Below, one piece after another: positions 18,662 through 27,591 of a stretch of DNA of 64,000 bases. Origin of the DNA: Haliea sp. E1-2-M8 (GTDB lineage Bacteria; Pseudomonadota; Gammaproteobacteria; Pseudomonadales; Halieaceae). The stretch spans positions 124,001-188,000 of the forward strand of contig NZ_JAUTDR010000002.1 of NCBI RefSeq assembly GCF_030649675.1, written 5' to 3'. The translations under genes were made by a program, and so were the position numbers. Positions within the stretch are counted from its first letter, which is position 1. Each line of letters starts with the position of its first letter. A model generated the notes under the pieces. The model saw only the letters and a list, made by a program, of their open reading frames with translations, was not told the origin of the DNA and ran no database searches.

Positions 18662-20557
18662 ATGCCTCTGCTCCGCCTCGAATCCCTGCAACTGCACTAC
18701 GGCACCCAAGTGCTGCTCGACCATGTAGACCTGACCATCCGCCGCGGCGAGCGCTGGGGCCTGCTGGGCCGCAATGGTACCGGCAAGACCACCCTGCTGC
18801 GCATTCTCGCCGGGGAGCAGCAGCCGGACGCCGGTGAGCGCTGGCTGCGCCCGGGCGTGCGCATCGCGCGCCTGCTGCAGACCCTGCCCGACGCCGATGA
18901 CAGCAGCGTCTATGACGTGGTCGCCGATGGCCTGGCGGAGGCCGGCAAGCTGCTGGCCGAATACCACCACCTGCTGCAGGATGCGGACATGGACTTCGAC
19001 CGCCTGGCGCGGGTACAGCAGCGGCTCGAGGCCGCGGACGGCTGGGCCCTGCAGCAGCGGGTCGAAACCACCATTACCCAGCTGCAGCTCCCCCAGGACG
19101 CAAAAATGGGCGAACTTTCCGGCGGCTGGCGCCGGCGCGTTGCCCTGGCCCAGGCCCTGGTCGCGGACCCGGACATTCTGCTGCTGGACGAGCCCACCAA
19201 CCACCTGGACATCCCCGCGATCCAGTGGCTGGAAACCCAGCTGCAGCAGTTCCGCGGCGCAATTGTCCTGATCACCCACGACCGCCGCTTCCTGCAGAAT
19301 GTCGCCACCAGCATCGCCGAGCTGGACCGCGGCCACCTGACCACCTGGCACGGCAGCTACCAGGGCTTTCTCAACCACCGCGAGCAGGAACTGGAGGCCG
19401 AGGAACGCGCCAACGCCCTGTTCGACAAGAAGCTGGCACAGGAAGAGGTGTGGATACGCCAGGGTATCAAAGCCCGTCGCACCCGCAACGAGGGCCGGGT
19501 GCGTGACCTGGAGGCGATGCGCCGGGAGCGCCAGCAGCGGCGGGAAAAGGTCGGCAGTGCCAACTTCAATATCGAGGAGGCCAGCCGCTCGGGCAAGATC
19601 GTGGCGGAGCTGGAACACGTCAGCAAGGCTTTCGAAGGCCGGGAGGTCATTAGCGACTTCTCCACCATCATCCAGCGCGGCGACCGGGTGGGTATCGTCG
19701 GTGCCAACGGCGCCGGCAAATCCACCCTGGTGAAGCTGATCCTGGGCCAGCTTGCGCCGGACAGCGGCACTATCAAGCTCGGCACCAAGCTGGAGATCGC
19801 CTACTCCGACCAGCTGCGGGGCAAGCTGGAGCCGGAGCAGAACCTGATCGACAATATCTGCGGCGGCCAGGATTTCATCGAGATCAACGGCAAGCGCCGC
19901 CACGCCATTTCCTACCTGGGGGACTTCCTGTTCAGCCCGGAACGGGTGCGCACCCCGGTCAAGGCGCTGTCTGGCGGCGAGCAGAACCGTGCGATTCTGG
20001 CGCGCCTGTTCAGCAAGCCCGCCAACCTGTTGGTGCTGGACGAGCCCACCAACGACCTGGACGTCGAAACCCTGGAGCTGCTGGAGGACATCCTGCTGTC
20101 CTTCGACGGCACAGTGATCCTGGTCAGCCACGACCGCGATTTCATGGACCACGTGGTGACCCAGCTGCTGATCCTGCGCGGCGACGGCACGGTGGAAGAA
20201 CAAGCGGGCGGCTACAGCGACTGGGAAGCCCGCGGCGGCAGGCTCACCGATCCCGCCAGCCGTGGCCAGCAGATGCCCGCGAGCAATCCCGAACCGGCAG
20301 CCGCGACTGCCACTGCGGTGGCATCGGCTGCGCCCCCCCGGCGCAAGCTGTCCTACAAGGAGCAGCGCGAACTGGAGGCCCTGCCGGGAAAGATCGAGGC
20401 GCTGGAACAGCAGCAGGCGGCGCTCCAGGCGCAGGCCTCCGACCCGGCCTTCTATCAGCAGGACCGGGCCAGCATGGACAAGGTGTTGGCGGATCTGGCT
20501 GCGGTAGAGGACGCCCTGGAAGCAGCAATCGAACGCTGGACCGAGCTGGAGGGCTGA
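18662..20557 (+). CDS. uup: ABC-F family ATPase Uup
   Basis: This soluble protein of about 631 residues has two ABC ATPase domains. The first has Walker A GRNGTGKTT at about 37-45 and signature LSGGWRRRVALAQA; the second has GANGAGKST and a weaker LSGGEQNRAIL. A linker lies between them, and a C-terminal coiled-coil tail rich in Glu, Gln and Ala (about 560-630) is typical of Uup and is known to bind DNA or ribosome-related structures. E. coli Uup is 635 residues. ABC-F proteins act on ribosomes and lack membrane domains. The frame is open far upstream (to 17771, antisense to scoA), but MPLLRLESLQLHYGTQ at 18662 aligns with the family start. A Met at 18629 is a possible alternative. Confidence 0.92.
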   Translation: MPLLRLESLQLHYGTQVLLDHVDLTIRRGERWGLLGRNGTGKTTLLRILAGEQQPDAGERWLRPGVRIARLLQTLPDADDSSVYDVVADGLAEAGKLLAEYHHLLQDADMDFDRLARVQQRLEAADGWALQQRVETTITQLQLPQDAKMGELSGGWRRRVALAQALVADPDILLLDEPTNHLDIPAIQWLETQLQQFRGAIVLITHDRRFLQNVATSIAELDRGHLTTWHGSYQGFLNHREQELEAEERANALFDKKLAQEEVWIRQGIKARRTRNEGRVRDLEAMRRERQQRREKVGSANFNIEEASRSGKIVAELEHVSKAFEGREVISDFSTIIQRGDRVGIVGANGAGKSTLVKLILGQLAPDSGTIKLGTKLEIAYSDQLRGKLEPEQNLIDNICGGQDFIEINGKRRHAISYLGDFLFSPERVRTPVKALSGGEQNRAILARLFSKPANLLVLDEPTNDLDVETLELLEDILLSFDGTVILVSHDRDFMDHVVTQLLILRGDGTVEEQAGGYSDWEARGGRLTDPASRGQQMPASNPEPAAATATAVASAAPPRRKLSYKEQRELEALPGKIEALEQQQAALQAQASDPAFYQQDRASMDKVLADLAAVEDALEAAIERWTELEG

Positions 20558-20578
20558 CCGGGGCACCTTGATGAAATG

Positions 20579-20632
20579 GGGTCAGGTCCTTCATGTAGCA
20601 TTCGACCGAATGCCACATGAAGGACCTGACCC
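20579..20632. repeat. 54-bp palindromic element (GGGTCAGGTCC type)
   Basis: Perfect 18-bp arms lie at 20579-20596 and 20615-20632. The 18-base centre contains a second 7-bp inverted repeat (20598-20604 with 20607-20613), so almost the whole element folds back on itself. It lies between the convergent uup and aminotransferase genes and could act as a bidirectional terminator. A related element starting from the same GGGTCAGGTCC core is at 51005-51042. Confidence 0.88.
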
Positions 20633-20650
20633 TTTATAATCTCTTCCCAA

Positions 20651-21847
20651 TCAGTGACTCAACAGTACCTTGCCGACAGCCTCGGCGAGATAATCAATAT
20701 TGGCGCCGTTTACGCCCGCGACATTGATCCGGGATGATTCCAGCAGGTACACGCTGTGCTCTTCCCGCAGGGCCAGCGCCTGTTCCCGGCTCAAGCCCAG
20801 GAACGAGAACATCCCCTTCTCCCGTTCGATAAAGCTGAAATCCCGGTCGGTACACAGCTCCAGCTTGCTCACCAGGCTGGTGCGCAGGCCGTTGATGCGC
20901 CGACACATGGCCTGCAACTCGTCCTGCCAGTTGCCGTTGAGCTCGTCGTCAGCCAGCAGCCGTCCCGCCAGCAGGGCGCCGTGGGCCGGCGGCATGGAAT
21001 ATATGCGCCGGGCTGCCACCTGGGCCTGGCTGCGCAGGGCGCTGGCGCTGGTGGGGCTGGCCGAGGCAAAAATGGCCGCCCCGGTACGCTCCCGATACAG
21101 GCCCATGTTCTTGGAGCAGGAGGCGGCAATAATGACTTCGGGCAGGCGTTGTACCAGCAGGCGCAGGCCCGCGGCATCCTCCTCCAGACCATCACCCAGG
21201 CCCTGGTAGGCAATATCGACAAAAGGCAGGAAACCCTGCTGCGCGGCCATCTCCGCGATCTCACCCCACTGCTCCAGAGTCAGGTCCGCGCCGCAGGGGT
21301 TGTGGCAGCAGCCGTGCAGCAGGACCACATCGCCCTGCTTCGCCTGCTTCAGATCATCCACCATGGCGTCGAAATTGACCCCATGGCTGGCGGGCTCATA
21401 GTAACGGTAGGTTTCAAACTTGAGACCCACGCTGCCCAGTAGCGGTATGTGTACCGGCCAGGTGGGATCGGACACCCATACCCGTGCTCCCGGCGCCGCG
21501 GCGTTGATGATTTCTGCGCCTATGCGCAGGGCGCCACAGCCGCCCGGGGTCTGGATGCTGCTGACCCGGGAATCCGCCAGGGCGGGGCTGTCCGCACCCA
21601 GCACCAGCCGCTGGATCCCGTGGTTGAAGACCGGGTCGCCGGCCGGGGGCATATAGGCCTTGGTGGTTTCCTCGTCGACCAGCGCCTGCTGGGCCAGGCG
21701 CACGGCCTCGAACACCGGGCACACGCCCTCTTCGTTCATGTAGATCCCGACTGTCAGGTCTACCTTGTCCGGGTTCGGGTCCGCGCGACAGGCGGCCGCG
21801 AGGCCGAGGATGGAATCTTCAGGAACCTGGGGCAGTGTCTCCAGCAT
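20651..21847 (-). CDS. aromatic/aspartate aminotransferase, class I fold
   Basis: This 398-residue PLP aminotransferase of the AspC/TyrB group has HGCCHNPCGADL (pyridine-ring region), VDIAYQGLGDGLEEDA, the lysine motif SCSKNMGLYRERTGA, and an arginine near the C-terminus (ESSRINVAGVN) that binds the substrate carboxylate. It moves amino groups between aspartate or aromatic amino acids and 2-oxoglutarate. I cannot choose aspC or tyrB by sequence alone. It lies just upstream of, and on the same strand as nothing but, its own repeat-terminated end; pepD is 21 bases upstream on the same strand, so the two may be co-transcribed. Confidence 0.9.
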   Translation of the reverse strand: MLETLPQVPEDSILGLAAACRADPNPDKVDLTVGIYMNEEGVCPVFEAVRLAQQALVDEETTKAYMPPAGDPVFNHGIQRLVLGADSPALADSRVSSIQTPGGCGALRIGAEIINAAAPGARVWVSDPTWPVHIPLLGSVGLKFETYRYYEPASHGVNFDAMVDDLKQAKQGDVVLLHGCCHNPCGADLTLEQWGEIAEMAAQQGFLPFVDIAYQGLGDGLEEDAAGLRLLVQRLPEVIIAASCSKNMGLYRERTGAAIFASASPTSASALRSQAQVAARRIYSMPPAHGALLAGRLLADDELNGNWQDELQAMCRRINGLRTSLVSKLELCTDRDFSFIEREKGMFSFLGLSREQALALREEHSVYLLESSRINVAGVNGANIDYLAEAVGKVLLSH

Positions 21848-21868
21848 GGCGTTTGTCCTCGTGGGTTA

Positions 21869-23314
21869 TCAGAGTTCCGCCAGCAGGGCGGTCAGGTAGT
21901 GCCAGAACGGCGGCACGGTATCGATGCGCAGCCGCTCGGTAGGTGAGTGGGCGCCGCGTATGGTGGGGCCAAAGGAGAGGATGTCTGTATTCGGCTTCTT
22001 GCTCTTCAGGATCCCGCACTCGAGGCCTGCGTGAATGGCCTTGACCGCTGGCTCGCTGCCAAACAGGCGTTGGTGCAGGGCCTTGGCCCGGGCCAGCAGT
22101 GGGCTGGCGAAATCCGGCTGCCAGCCAGGGTAGCCGTCGATGCGATGAATCTCCAGACCGGCGAGCCGGGCCAGCGCTTCCACCCCGGTGCGCAGCGGCA
22201 CTGCCTGCTCGGCGTTGAAGAAGCGGTAGCTCGCCTCGAGTTCCAGAACGCCGTCCTGCAGCTGCAGCCGCGCCAGGTTGATGCTGAGGTCTACGAGATC
22301 CGCGGGCTGGGCCAGGCTGTAGGCCTGGGCGCCGTGGGGGAATGCAGCGAGCAGTGCCAGCAGGCGCTGGCTGTCGGCCAACGACAACACTGGCAGCGGC
22401 TCCACCGGCGTCAGGCTCAGGGATACGCTGTGGTCTGCCGCCGGCAGGTAGCTGCGCCAGCGAGCCGTCAGGGAATCCAAACGCTCAGCCAGCACTTGCG
22501 CCTGCTCGGGTGTGCAGGCAAAAGCCGCCGTACCCTCACGCGGAATCACATTGTGAGCGACGCCGGCATCGGCGCTGGCCAGCTGCACCGTTTCCACTTC
22601 TGCCAGGCACTCCGCCAGCATTTTAAGTGCATTGCCGAGCTGGTGGTGGATTTCGACACCGGAGTGGCCGCCGGCCAGTCCCTTCAGTTCCAGGCTCCAG
22701 TACGACAGCTCAGCGTCGGGCTCCGCCAGCGGATAGCGCCCGGTCAGCAGCCAGCCGCCGCCTCCGGCGCAACCTATATACAGCTCGTGCCAGTCCTCGG
22801 TATCCAGGTTCAGCATGATATCGCCGCTGAGCAGGCTGGCGTCCAGCCCCAGGGCACCGCCGAGGCCAGTTTCCTCGTCCACGGTAAACAAAAGCTCCAG
22901 CGGCGGGTGCTGAACGTCACTGTCGGTCATCACCGCCAGGGCGGCGGCACAGCCGATGCCGTTGTCCGCGCCGAGGGTTGTACGGTCCGCCAGCAACCAG
23001 CCGTCCTCCACCTTCAGGCTCAAGGGGTCGGCATAGAAGTCGTGGGTCTTGTCGCCGGTTTTCACCGTCACCATGTCCAGGTGGTTCTGGATGATCACGG
23101 TGCCGTGGTGTTCGCGCCCGGGGGACGCGGGCACATAGACCACCATGTTGCCGGTGGCATCCAGCTGCCAGCGATAATCGTGGGCCTCGGCCTGCCCGAT
23201 CACGTAGTCGCGCACCGCATCCTCGACTTTCGAGGGCCGCGGAATCTGCGATATGCAGTAAAAGTGTTCCCAGAGATGTTCAGGGTCCGAGGGGTAGGTT
23301 GCTGGTTTCGTCAT
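21869..23314 (-). CDS. pepD: aminoacyl-histidine dipeptidase (M20 family)
   Basis: This 481-residue zinc dipeptidase cleaves Xaa-His and other dipeptides in the cytosol. M20 metal-site segments are visible: IIQNHLDMVTVK, GADNGIGCAAALA, DEETGLGGALGLD with LNLDTEDWHELY, and a C-terminal IHAGLECGIL with the last ligand region. Length fits PepD (485 residues in E. coli). It starts at ATG 23314, 16 bases after the purine permease stop, so it may be in an operon with the permease and the downstream aminotransferase. Confidence 0.93.
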   Translation of the reverse strand: MTKPATYPSDPEHLWEHFYCISQIPRPSKVEDAVRDYVIGQAEAHDYRWQLDATGNMVVYVPASPGREHHGTVIIQNHLDMVTVKTGDKTHDFYADPLSLKVEDGWLLADRTTLGADNGIGCAAALAVMTDSDVQHPPLELLFTVDEETGLGGALGLDASLLSGDIMLNLDTEDWHELYIGCAGGGGWLLTGRYPLAEPDAELSYWSLELKGLAGGHSGVEIHHQLGNALKMLAECLAEVETVQLASADAGVAHNVIPREGTAAFACTPEQAQVLAERLDSLTARWRSYLPAADHSVSLSLTPVEPLPVLSLADSQRLLALLAAFPHGAQAYSLAQPADLVDLSINLARLQLQDGVLELEASYRFFNAEQAVPLRTGVEALARLAGLEIHRIDGYPGWQPDFASPLLARAKALHQRLFGSEPAVKAIHAGLECGILKSKKPNTDILSFGPTIRGAHSPTERLRIDTVPPFWHYLTALLAEL

Positions 23315-23330
23315 CAGGACTGGCCTCGAG

Positions 23331-24650
23331 TTACATCAGGGCAAACTTGGCGATGAAGATCAGCGCCAGGAACCAGGCGCCGGGTGAAATATCCCGGTAT
23401 CTGCCGACACACAGCTTGATCGCGACATAGCTGATGAAACCGACCGCGATCCCGTTGGCGATGGAAAACGTCAGCGGAATCATCACCACTGTGAGCAGCG
23501 CCGGCACCACCTCGGTCATGTCCTCCCACACCAGGCTCTGCAGGCTGGTCAGCATCAGCATAGCAACGTAGACCAGCGCCCCCGCAGTCGCGAAGGCCGG
23601 TACCATGGCAGCCACCGGCGCAAAGAAAATTGCCACCAGAAACAGGGTGCCCACGGTAACCGCAGTCAGGCCCGTGCGGCCGCCGGTCGCAACACCGGCG
23701 GCACTCTCCACGTAGCTGGTCACCGGGGCGCAGCCGAGGAAGGCGCCGAATACGCTGGAAGTGCTGTCCGCCTTCAGCGCCCGGTCCAGGTTGCGGATGC
23801 TGCCGTCCGGGTTCACCAGGCCGGCGCGAGTGGCGACCCCCAGCAGGGTACCCGCGGTATCAAACAGGTTCACAAACAGGAAGGCGATAATGACGCTGGT
23901 CATGGCGACATCCAGGGCACCGCGAATGTCCAGTTGCATGAACACGGGCGCCAGGCTCGGCGGCGCCGCCACCAGCCCCTGGTACTGCACCAGGCCAGAG
24001 CCCAGGGCGATGCCGGTAATGCCCAGAATGCCGATGATTATCGCGCCGTGCACCTGGCGGATGGAAAGGATTGCAATGACCAGAAAACCCAGCGCCGCCA
24101 AAAAAGGCTCGGGTGCCGTGAGGTCGCCCAAGGTGAGAAAGGTGGCCTCGCTGGCAACGATGATGCCGCCGCTTTTGAGCCCAATGAAACCCACGAACAG
24201 GCCCACGCCAGCGCCCATGGCCACGCGCAGGTCCAGCGGTATGCTGTCCAGCATCCAGCGCCGCAGGCGGGTGACACTCATGATCACAAACAGCACGCCG
24301 GCCAGGAATACTGCCCCCAGCGCCACCTGCCAGCTGTAGCCCATGTCGGCCACCACGGTGTAGGTAAAAAATGCGTTCAGTCCCATGCCCGGCGCCAGCC
24401 CCACCGGCCAGTTGGCGTACAGGCCCATCAAGTAGCAGGCCAGCGCCGACGCCAGGCAGGTAGCAACAAACGAGGCCTGCGGGTCCATGCCGGCGGCCGC
24501 CATCATCTGCGGGTTGACGAAGATGATATAGGCCATGGTGACGAAGGTGGTGGCGCCTGCAATCAACTCGGTGCGGACGGTGGTACCGTGTTCGGATAAC
24601 CCGAAAACTCGCTCCAGAGGGCCTGCCGCAGTCTGGTTACCTTGCTCCAT
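23331..24650 (-). CDS. AzgA-type purine base permease (NCS2 superfamily)
   Basis: This polytopic inner-membrane transporter has 439 residues and about 12-14 helices. Hallmarks are a start MEQGNQTAAGPLERVFGLSE, then TFVTMAYIIFVNPQMM, GLAPGMGLNAFFTYTV, FLFVNLFDTAGTLLGVA and SYVESAAGVATGGRTGL. The AzgA group imports adenine, guanine or hypoxanthine by proton symport. The open frame reaches 25346, but that part overlaps the phosphoribosyltransferase on the other strand and is not protein-like. The ATG at 24650 fits the family. It is divergent from the phosphoribosyltransferase, suggesting a shared control region in 24651-24788. Confidence 0.92.
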   Translation of the reverse strand: MEQGNQTAAGPLERVFGLSEHGTTVRTELIAGATTFVTMAYIIFVNPQMMAAAGMDPQASFVATCLASALACYLMGLYANWPVGLAPGMGLNAFFTYTVVADMGYSWQVALGAVFLAGVLFVIMSVTRLRRWMLDSIPLDLRVAMGAGVGLFVGFIGLKSGGIIVASEATFLTLGDLTAPEPFLAALGFLVIAILSIRQVHGAIIIGILGITGIALGSGLVQYQGLVAAPPSLAPVFMQLDIRGALDVAMTSVIIAFLFVNLFDTAGTLLGVATRAGLVNPDGSIRNLDRALKADSTSSVFGAFLGCAPVTSYVESAAGVATGGRTGLTAVTVGTLFLVAIFFAPVAAMVPAFATAGALVYVAMLMLTSLQSLVWEDMTEVVPALLTVVMIPLTFSIANGIAVGFISYVAIKLCVGRYRDISPGAWFLALIFIAKFALM

Positions 24651-24788
24651 GGTGCTGCTTGCTCCCTCTGCCAGGCAAGTGCGAAAAGGGCGCAGTTTAC
24701 GCAATCGCCGCGGGGGGCACCATAGCCGAAAAGCTGTGCTAACCTCTGCGCCTTCGCCGCCCCACCATCGCTTGAGGAAAGCACCGTC

Positions 24789-25367
24789 ATGCACAAGTAC
24801 TACATCAGCGCCCAGCAGTTGCTGGAAGACTCCTTCAGACTGGCCTGGCAGGTGTATACCAGTGGCTATCGGCCCAACTACATTGTCGGCGTCTGGCGCG
24901 GCGGTGCGCCGGTGGGGATTGCAGTGCAGGAGCTGCTCGACGTATTGGGGCTGGAGGCGGACCATATCGCCATCCGCACCTCCTCTTACACCGGCATTGG
25001 CGAGCGCAGCCGCCACGTCAAGGTGCACGGCCTGACCTACCTCATCAAACAGCTGGAATCCGAGGATTCGCTGCTGATCGTCGACGACGTGCACGACTCC
25101 GGCCTCTCCATAGACCAGGTCATCCACGATCTGCGCCAGGCCTGCAAGAAGAACACGCCGGAGATCCGCATCGCCACCCCATACTACAAGCCAGGCAACA
25201 ACCAGACCGACCGGGTGCCGGATTACTACATCCACGAAACGGCGGACTGGCTGGTATTCCCCCACGAACTGCACGGCCTGACTGCCGCGGAGATCCGCGC
25301 CAACAAGCCCGAGCTCGCCAGCATCATGCCGGAGCTGGAGCAGCACCTCACCACTAAGAGTCGATAA
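24789..25367 (+). CDS. purine phosphoribosyltransferase (hypoxanthine/guanine type)
   Basis: This cytosolic enzyme of 192 residues has the PRPP-binding loop LLIVDDVHDSGLS (about 97-109) and an upstream VGVWRGGAPVGIAVQELLD. The family turns a free purine base plus PRPP into the nucleotide. Divergence from an AzgA permease supports base salvage: import followed by phosphoribosylation. Substrate choice (hypoxanthine, guanine or xanthine) is not evident. It ends 5 bases from the convergent cupin gene. Confidence 0.88.
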   Translation: MHKYYISAQQLLEDSFRLAWQVYTSGYRPNYIVGVWRGGAPVGIAVQELLDVLGLEADHIAIRTSSYTGIGERSRHVKVHGLTYLIKQLESEDSLLIVDDVHDSGLSIDQVIHDLRQACKKNTPEIRIATPYYKPGNNQTDRVPDYYIHETADWLVFPHELHGLTAAEIRANKPELASIMPELEQHLTTKSR

Positions 25368-25372
25368 GCGCG

Positions 25373-25954
25373 CTATTTGCGGGTGTAAGCGCGCACCACA
25401 TCAGCGTGTTGTGGAAATTCCGCCAGCAATTCAGCACGTTTGCCCAGGGCCATGTCGGCATAGTCGAAACCCGGGGCAACCGCCTCGCTGATCAGCCCGT
25501 ACTCCCCCGCCGGAAGGTGTGACGCCTTCCAGACCCCGCCGTGCACGGTCAACTGCAGGCGCTGGCCAGCGGCCAGGTCCGGCCCCAGCACTGCTTGCTC
25601 AAGGCGCCCGTCCGGATGCAGCAGGTAATAGTGCACCGGCGCACCGAGATGGTAGAAGTGCACGATGTCGGACTCGTTGCGGTGCCAGTGGCCAATCGGT
25701 GAATCATTCGTCAGCAGGTAGTGAATGGAAGTCATGGTGTAGCGCGGCCCGCGCGGGGTCTCTACCTGCGGCCGGTGGTCGGGCTGAAAGGTGCGGGCAA
25801 AATAGCCGCCCTCGACGTGGGCCTCCAGGCCGAGGGTGGCGATGACAGTCCTCTTGTCCGGTAGTGTCACGGTAGCCTCCTCGGCAACGATACGTTCAGC
25901 TCCGGCGATCAACGCCACCACAGCACAGATGAACGCGACGCTTGCGGTTCTCAT
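25373..25954 (-). CDS. exported DUF985 cupin-like protein
   Basis: This 193-residue protein has a signal peptide (about 1-24, hydrophobic VAFICAVVALIAGA, likely cut after VAEE or just before) and a DUF985-type cupin core: LEAHVEGGYFARTF, the metal-ligand-like segment IGHWHRNESDIVHFYHLGAP, GVWKASHLP and a C-terminal VAPGFDYADMALGKR. Most DUF985 proteins I know are cytosolic, so export is unusual. It is translationally coupled to the upstream amidohydrolase (ATGA overlap). The substrate is unknown. An isomerase or binding role for a sugar-like or nucleoside-derived compound is only a guess. Confidence 0.85.
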   Translation of the reverse strand: MRTASVAFICAVVALIAGAERIVAEEATVTLPDKRTVIATLGLEAHVEGGYFARTFQPDHRPQVETPRGPRYTMTSIHYLLTNDSPIGHWHRNESDIVHFYHLGAPVHYYLLHPDGRLEQAVLGPDLAAGQRLQLTVHGGVWKASHLPAGEYGLISEAVAPGFDYADMALGKRAELLAEFPQHADVVRAYTRK

Positions 25955-27375
25955 GCGTCGTTCTCCTGCTGCTCCCGCAGCGCATTGCGAATACGGTCGC
26001 TGGCCCGGGTCACCGCCGCGCGCAGCGCTGGCTCCTCAATGGTGAGTACCTGGCGGTCCCGCATCAGCACCTGCCCGGCGACAATAGTCGTCTGCACGTC
26101 ATGGCTGTCGAGCACATACACCAGGTGCGATTGCACGTCGTACAGGGGCAGGTGCCGGGTCTGGGTGACATCGAGCTGGATCATGTCCGCCTGCATTCCC
26201 ACCTTCAGCTGGCCGATCACCTCGCCCATATGGATGGCCGCCGCACCCAGCCGTGTCGCCATGGCCAGGGCCTGGCCGGCAGGCATTGCGGTGGGCTCAC
26301 CGCTCGCCACTTTGTGCAACAGGGCCGCCATGCGTACTTCTTCCCACAGGTCGAGATCGTTGTTGGACGCCGCGCCATCAGTACCCAGACCGACATTCAC
26401 GCCCGCCGCCAGCATCGCCGGCGCCGGGGAGATACCGGCACCCAGTTTCATATTGGACGTGGGATTGTGAATCGCACCCACCCCGGCGGCGGCGGTCAGG
26501 GCGATATCCTCCGCGTCCAACTGCACCATATGCGCTGCAATCAGCGGCAATTGGTACATACCCAGCCCCGCCACATGGCGCACTGGACTGGTGCCATACT
26601 CCGCGGCGATAAACTCGGTCTCCGCCGGCGCCTCAGCCAGGTGCATGGACACCACGGCATCCAGCTCAGTGGCTTTCTCCACCGTGGCCTGCAGGTGTTC
26701 CGCCGAGACCGTGTAGGGCGCATGTGGCGCGAAGGCGGGTGTAATGCGTGGATGCCGGCCCTGCCAGCGGCGGACAAAATCCGCAGCCGCGGCAAAGGAG
26801 TCGTCCCAGCCGGCAAAGCCGGGGCTGGGGTAGTCAATGTGCGGCGCGCCGATCACGGCTCGCAGGCCACAGCGCTCGACCACGCCGGCGATTTCGTCCG
26901 GGTAGAAGTACATGTCGACAAAGGTGGTGGTACCGCCGCGGATCATCTCCCAGCAAGCGAGTTCAGTACCGGTGCGCACGAACTCAGGGGTAACAAAGCG
27001 CCCTTCCATCGGGAAAACATACTGGTTCAACCAGGTCATCAGATCGAGGTCGTCGACCATGCCCCGAAACAGGGTCATGGCGGTGTGGGTGTGGCCATTG
27101 ACCAGGCCGGGCATCAGCACCCGGCCTTCACCCGCGATAGTGGCTTTGGCCACCCAGGCCCGGTCGATCCGCTCCCGGGGGCCCACATCCACGATCACAC
27201 CGTCGCGCACCACCACCGCGGCATCCCGCAGCTCCGCTTGTTCGGCATCCATGGTCAGCAGGTAATCTCCGTAGACGATGAGATCGGCACCGCTGGCCGG
27301 GCTCGCCGTTGCAAGCAATGGCGAACACAAACAGCCCAGCAAAAGCCAGGGCGCGAACAGTTTCAACACAGGCAT
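25951..27375 (-). CDS. exported amidohydrolase, MtaD/chlorohydrolase-type deaminase
   Basis: This 474-residue protein has a signal peptide (about 1-30, LKLFAPWLLLGCLCSPLLA). The metal site has the first HxH in GLVNGHTHTAMTLFRG, further histidines in FAPHAPYTVSAEHL and SMHLAEAPAETE, and the final Asp in GLGTDGAASNNDLDLW. The closest groups are 5-methylthioadenosine/S-adenosylhomocysteine deaminases, guanine deaminases and chlorohydrolases, which act on purines and triazines. Unlike those enzymes it appears to be exported. Within a purine salvage locus, a periplasmic adenosine or guanine deaminase is a reasonable inference. The start ATG at 27375 is divergent from the TonB receptor across a 216-base gap. 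Confidence 0.87.
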   Translation of the reverse strand: MPVLKLFAPWLLLGCLCSPLLATASPASGADLIVYGDYLLTMDAEQAELRDAAVVVRDGVIVDVGPRERIDRAWVAKATIAGEGRVLMPGLVNGHTHTAMTLFRGMVDDLDLMTWLNQYVFPMEGRFVTPEFVRTGTELACWEMIRGGTTTFVDMYFYPDEIAGVVERCGLRAVIGAPHIDYPSPGFAGWDDSFAAAADFVRRWQGRHPRITPAFAPHAPYTVSAEHLQATVEKATELDAVVSMHLAEAPAETEFIAAEYGTSPVRHVAGLGMYQLPLIAAHMVQLDAEDIALTAAAGVGAIHNPTSNMKLGAGISPAPAMLAAGVNVGLGTDGAASNNDLDLWEEVRMAALLHKVASGEPTAMPAGQALAMATRLGAAAIHMGEVIGQLKVGMQADMIQLDVTQTRHLPLYDVQSHLVYVLDSHDVQTTIVAGQVLMRDRQVLTIEEPALRAAVTRASDRIRNALREQQENDA

Positions 27376-27591
27376 TCTCCCGTCCCGCGCTTGCGGGGAC
27401 TCAGTACAGTTGGCTGCCCATCAAGGTGGGCAAATTCTGGTATTTTTGCCGCGGGGGGCTGCGGCCAACGCTACACACGTGTAAATTTTGCACAAATGAG
27501 CCGCCAAGGCCAGCCGCGGGCACCAGAACCCGGTATCGCTCCGCAAGAAACCACTCACAGCACCCCACCCGTTTACTCAGGAGAGACATCC

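Noticed and set aside
24651-25346. N-terminal extension of the AzgA permease frame
   Set aside because: Would overlap the phosphoribosyltransferase on the other strand, and the permease family starts at the ATG at 24650.
27475-27482. ACACGTGT palindrome before the TonB receptor as a possible operator
   Set aside because: Eight bases alone occur often by chance and no second copy or known purine-repressor pattern was seen.
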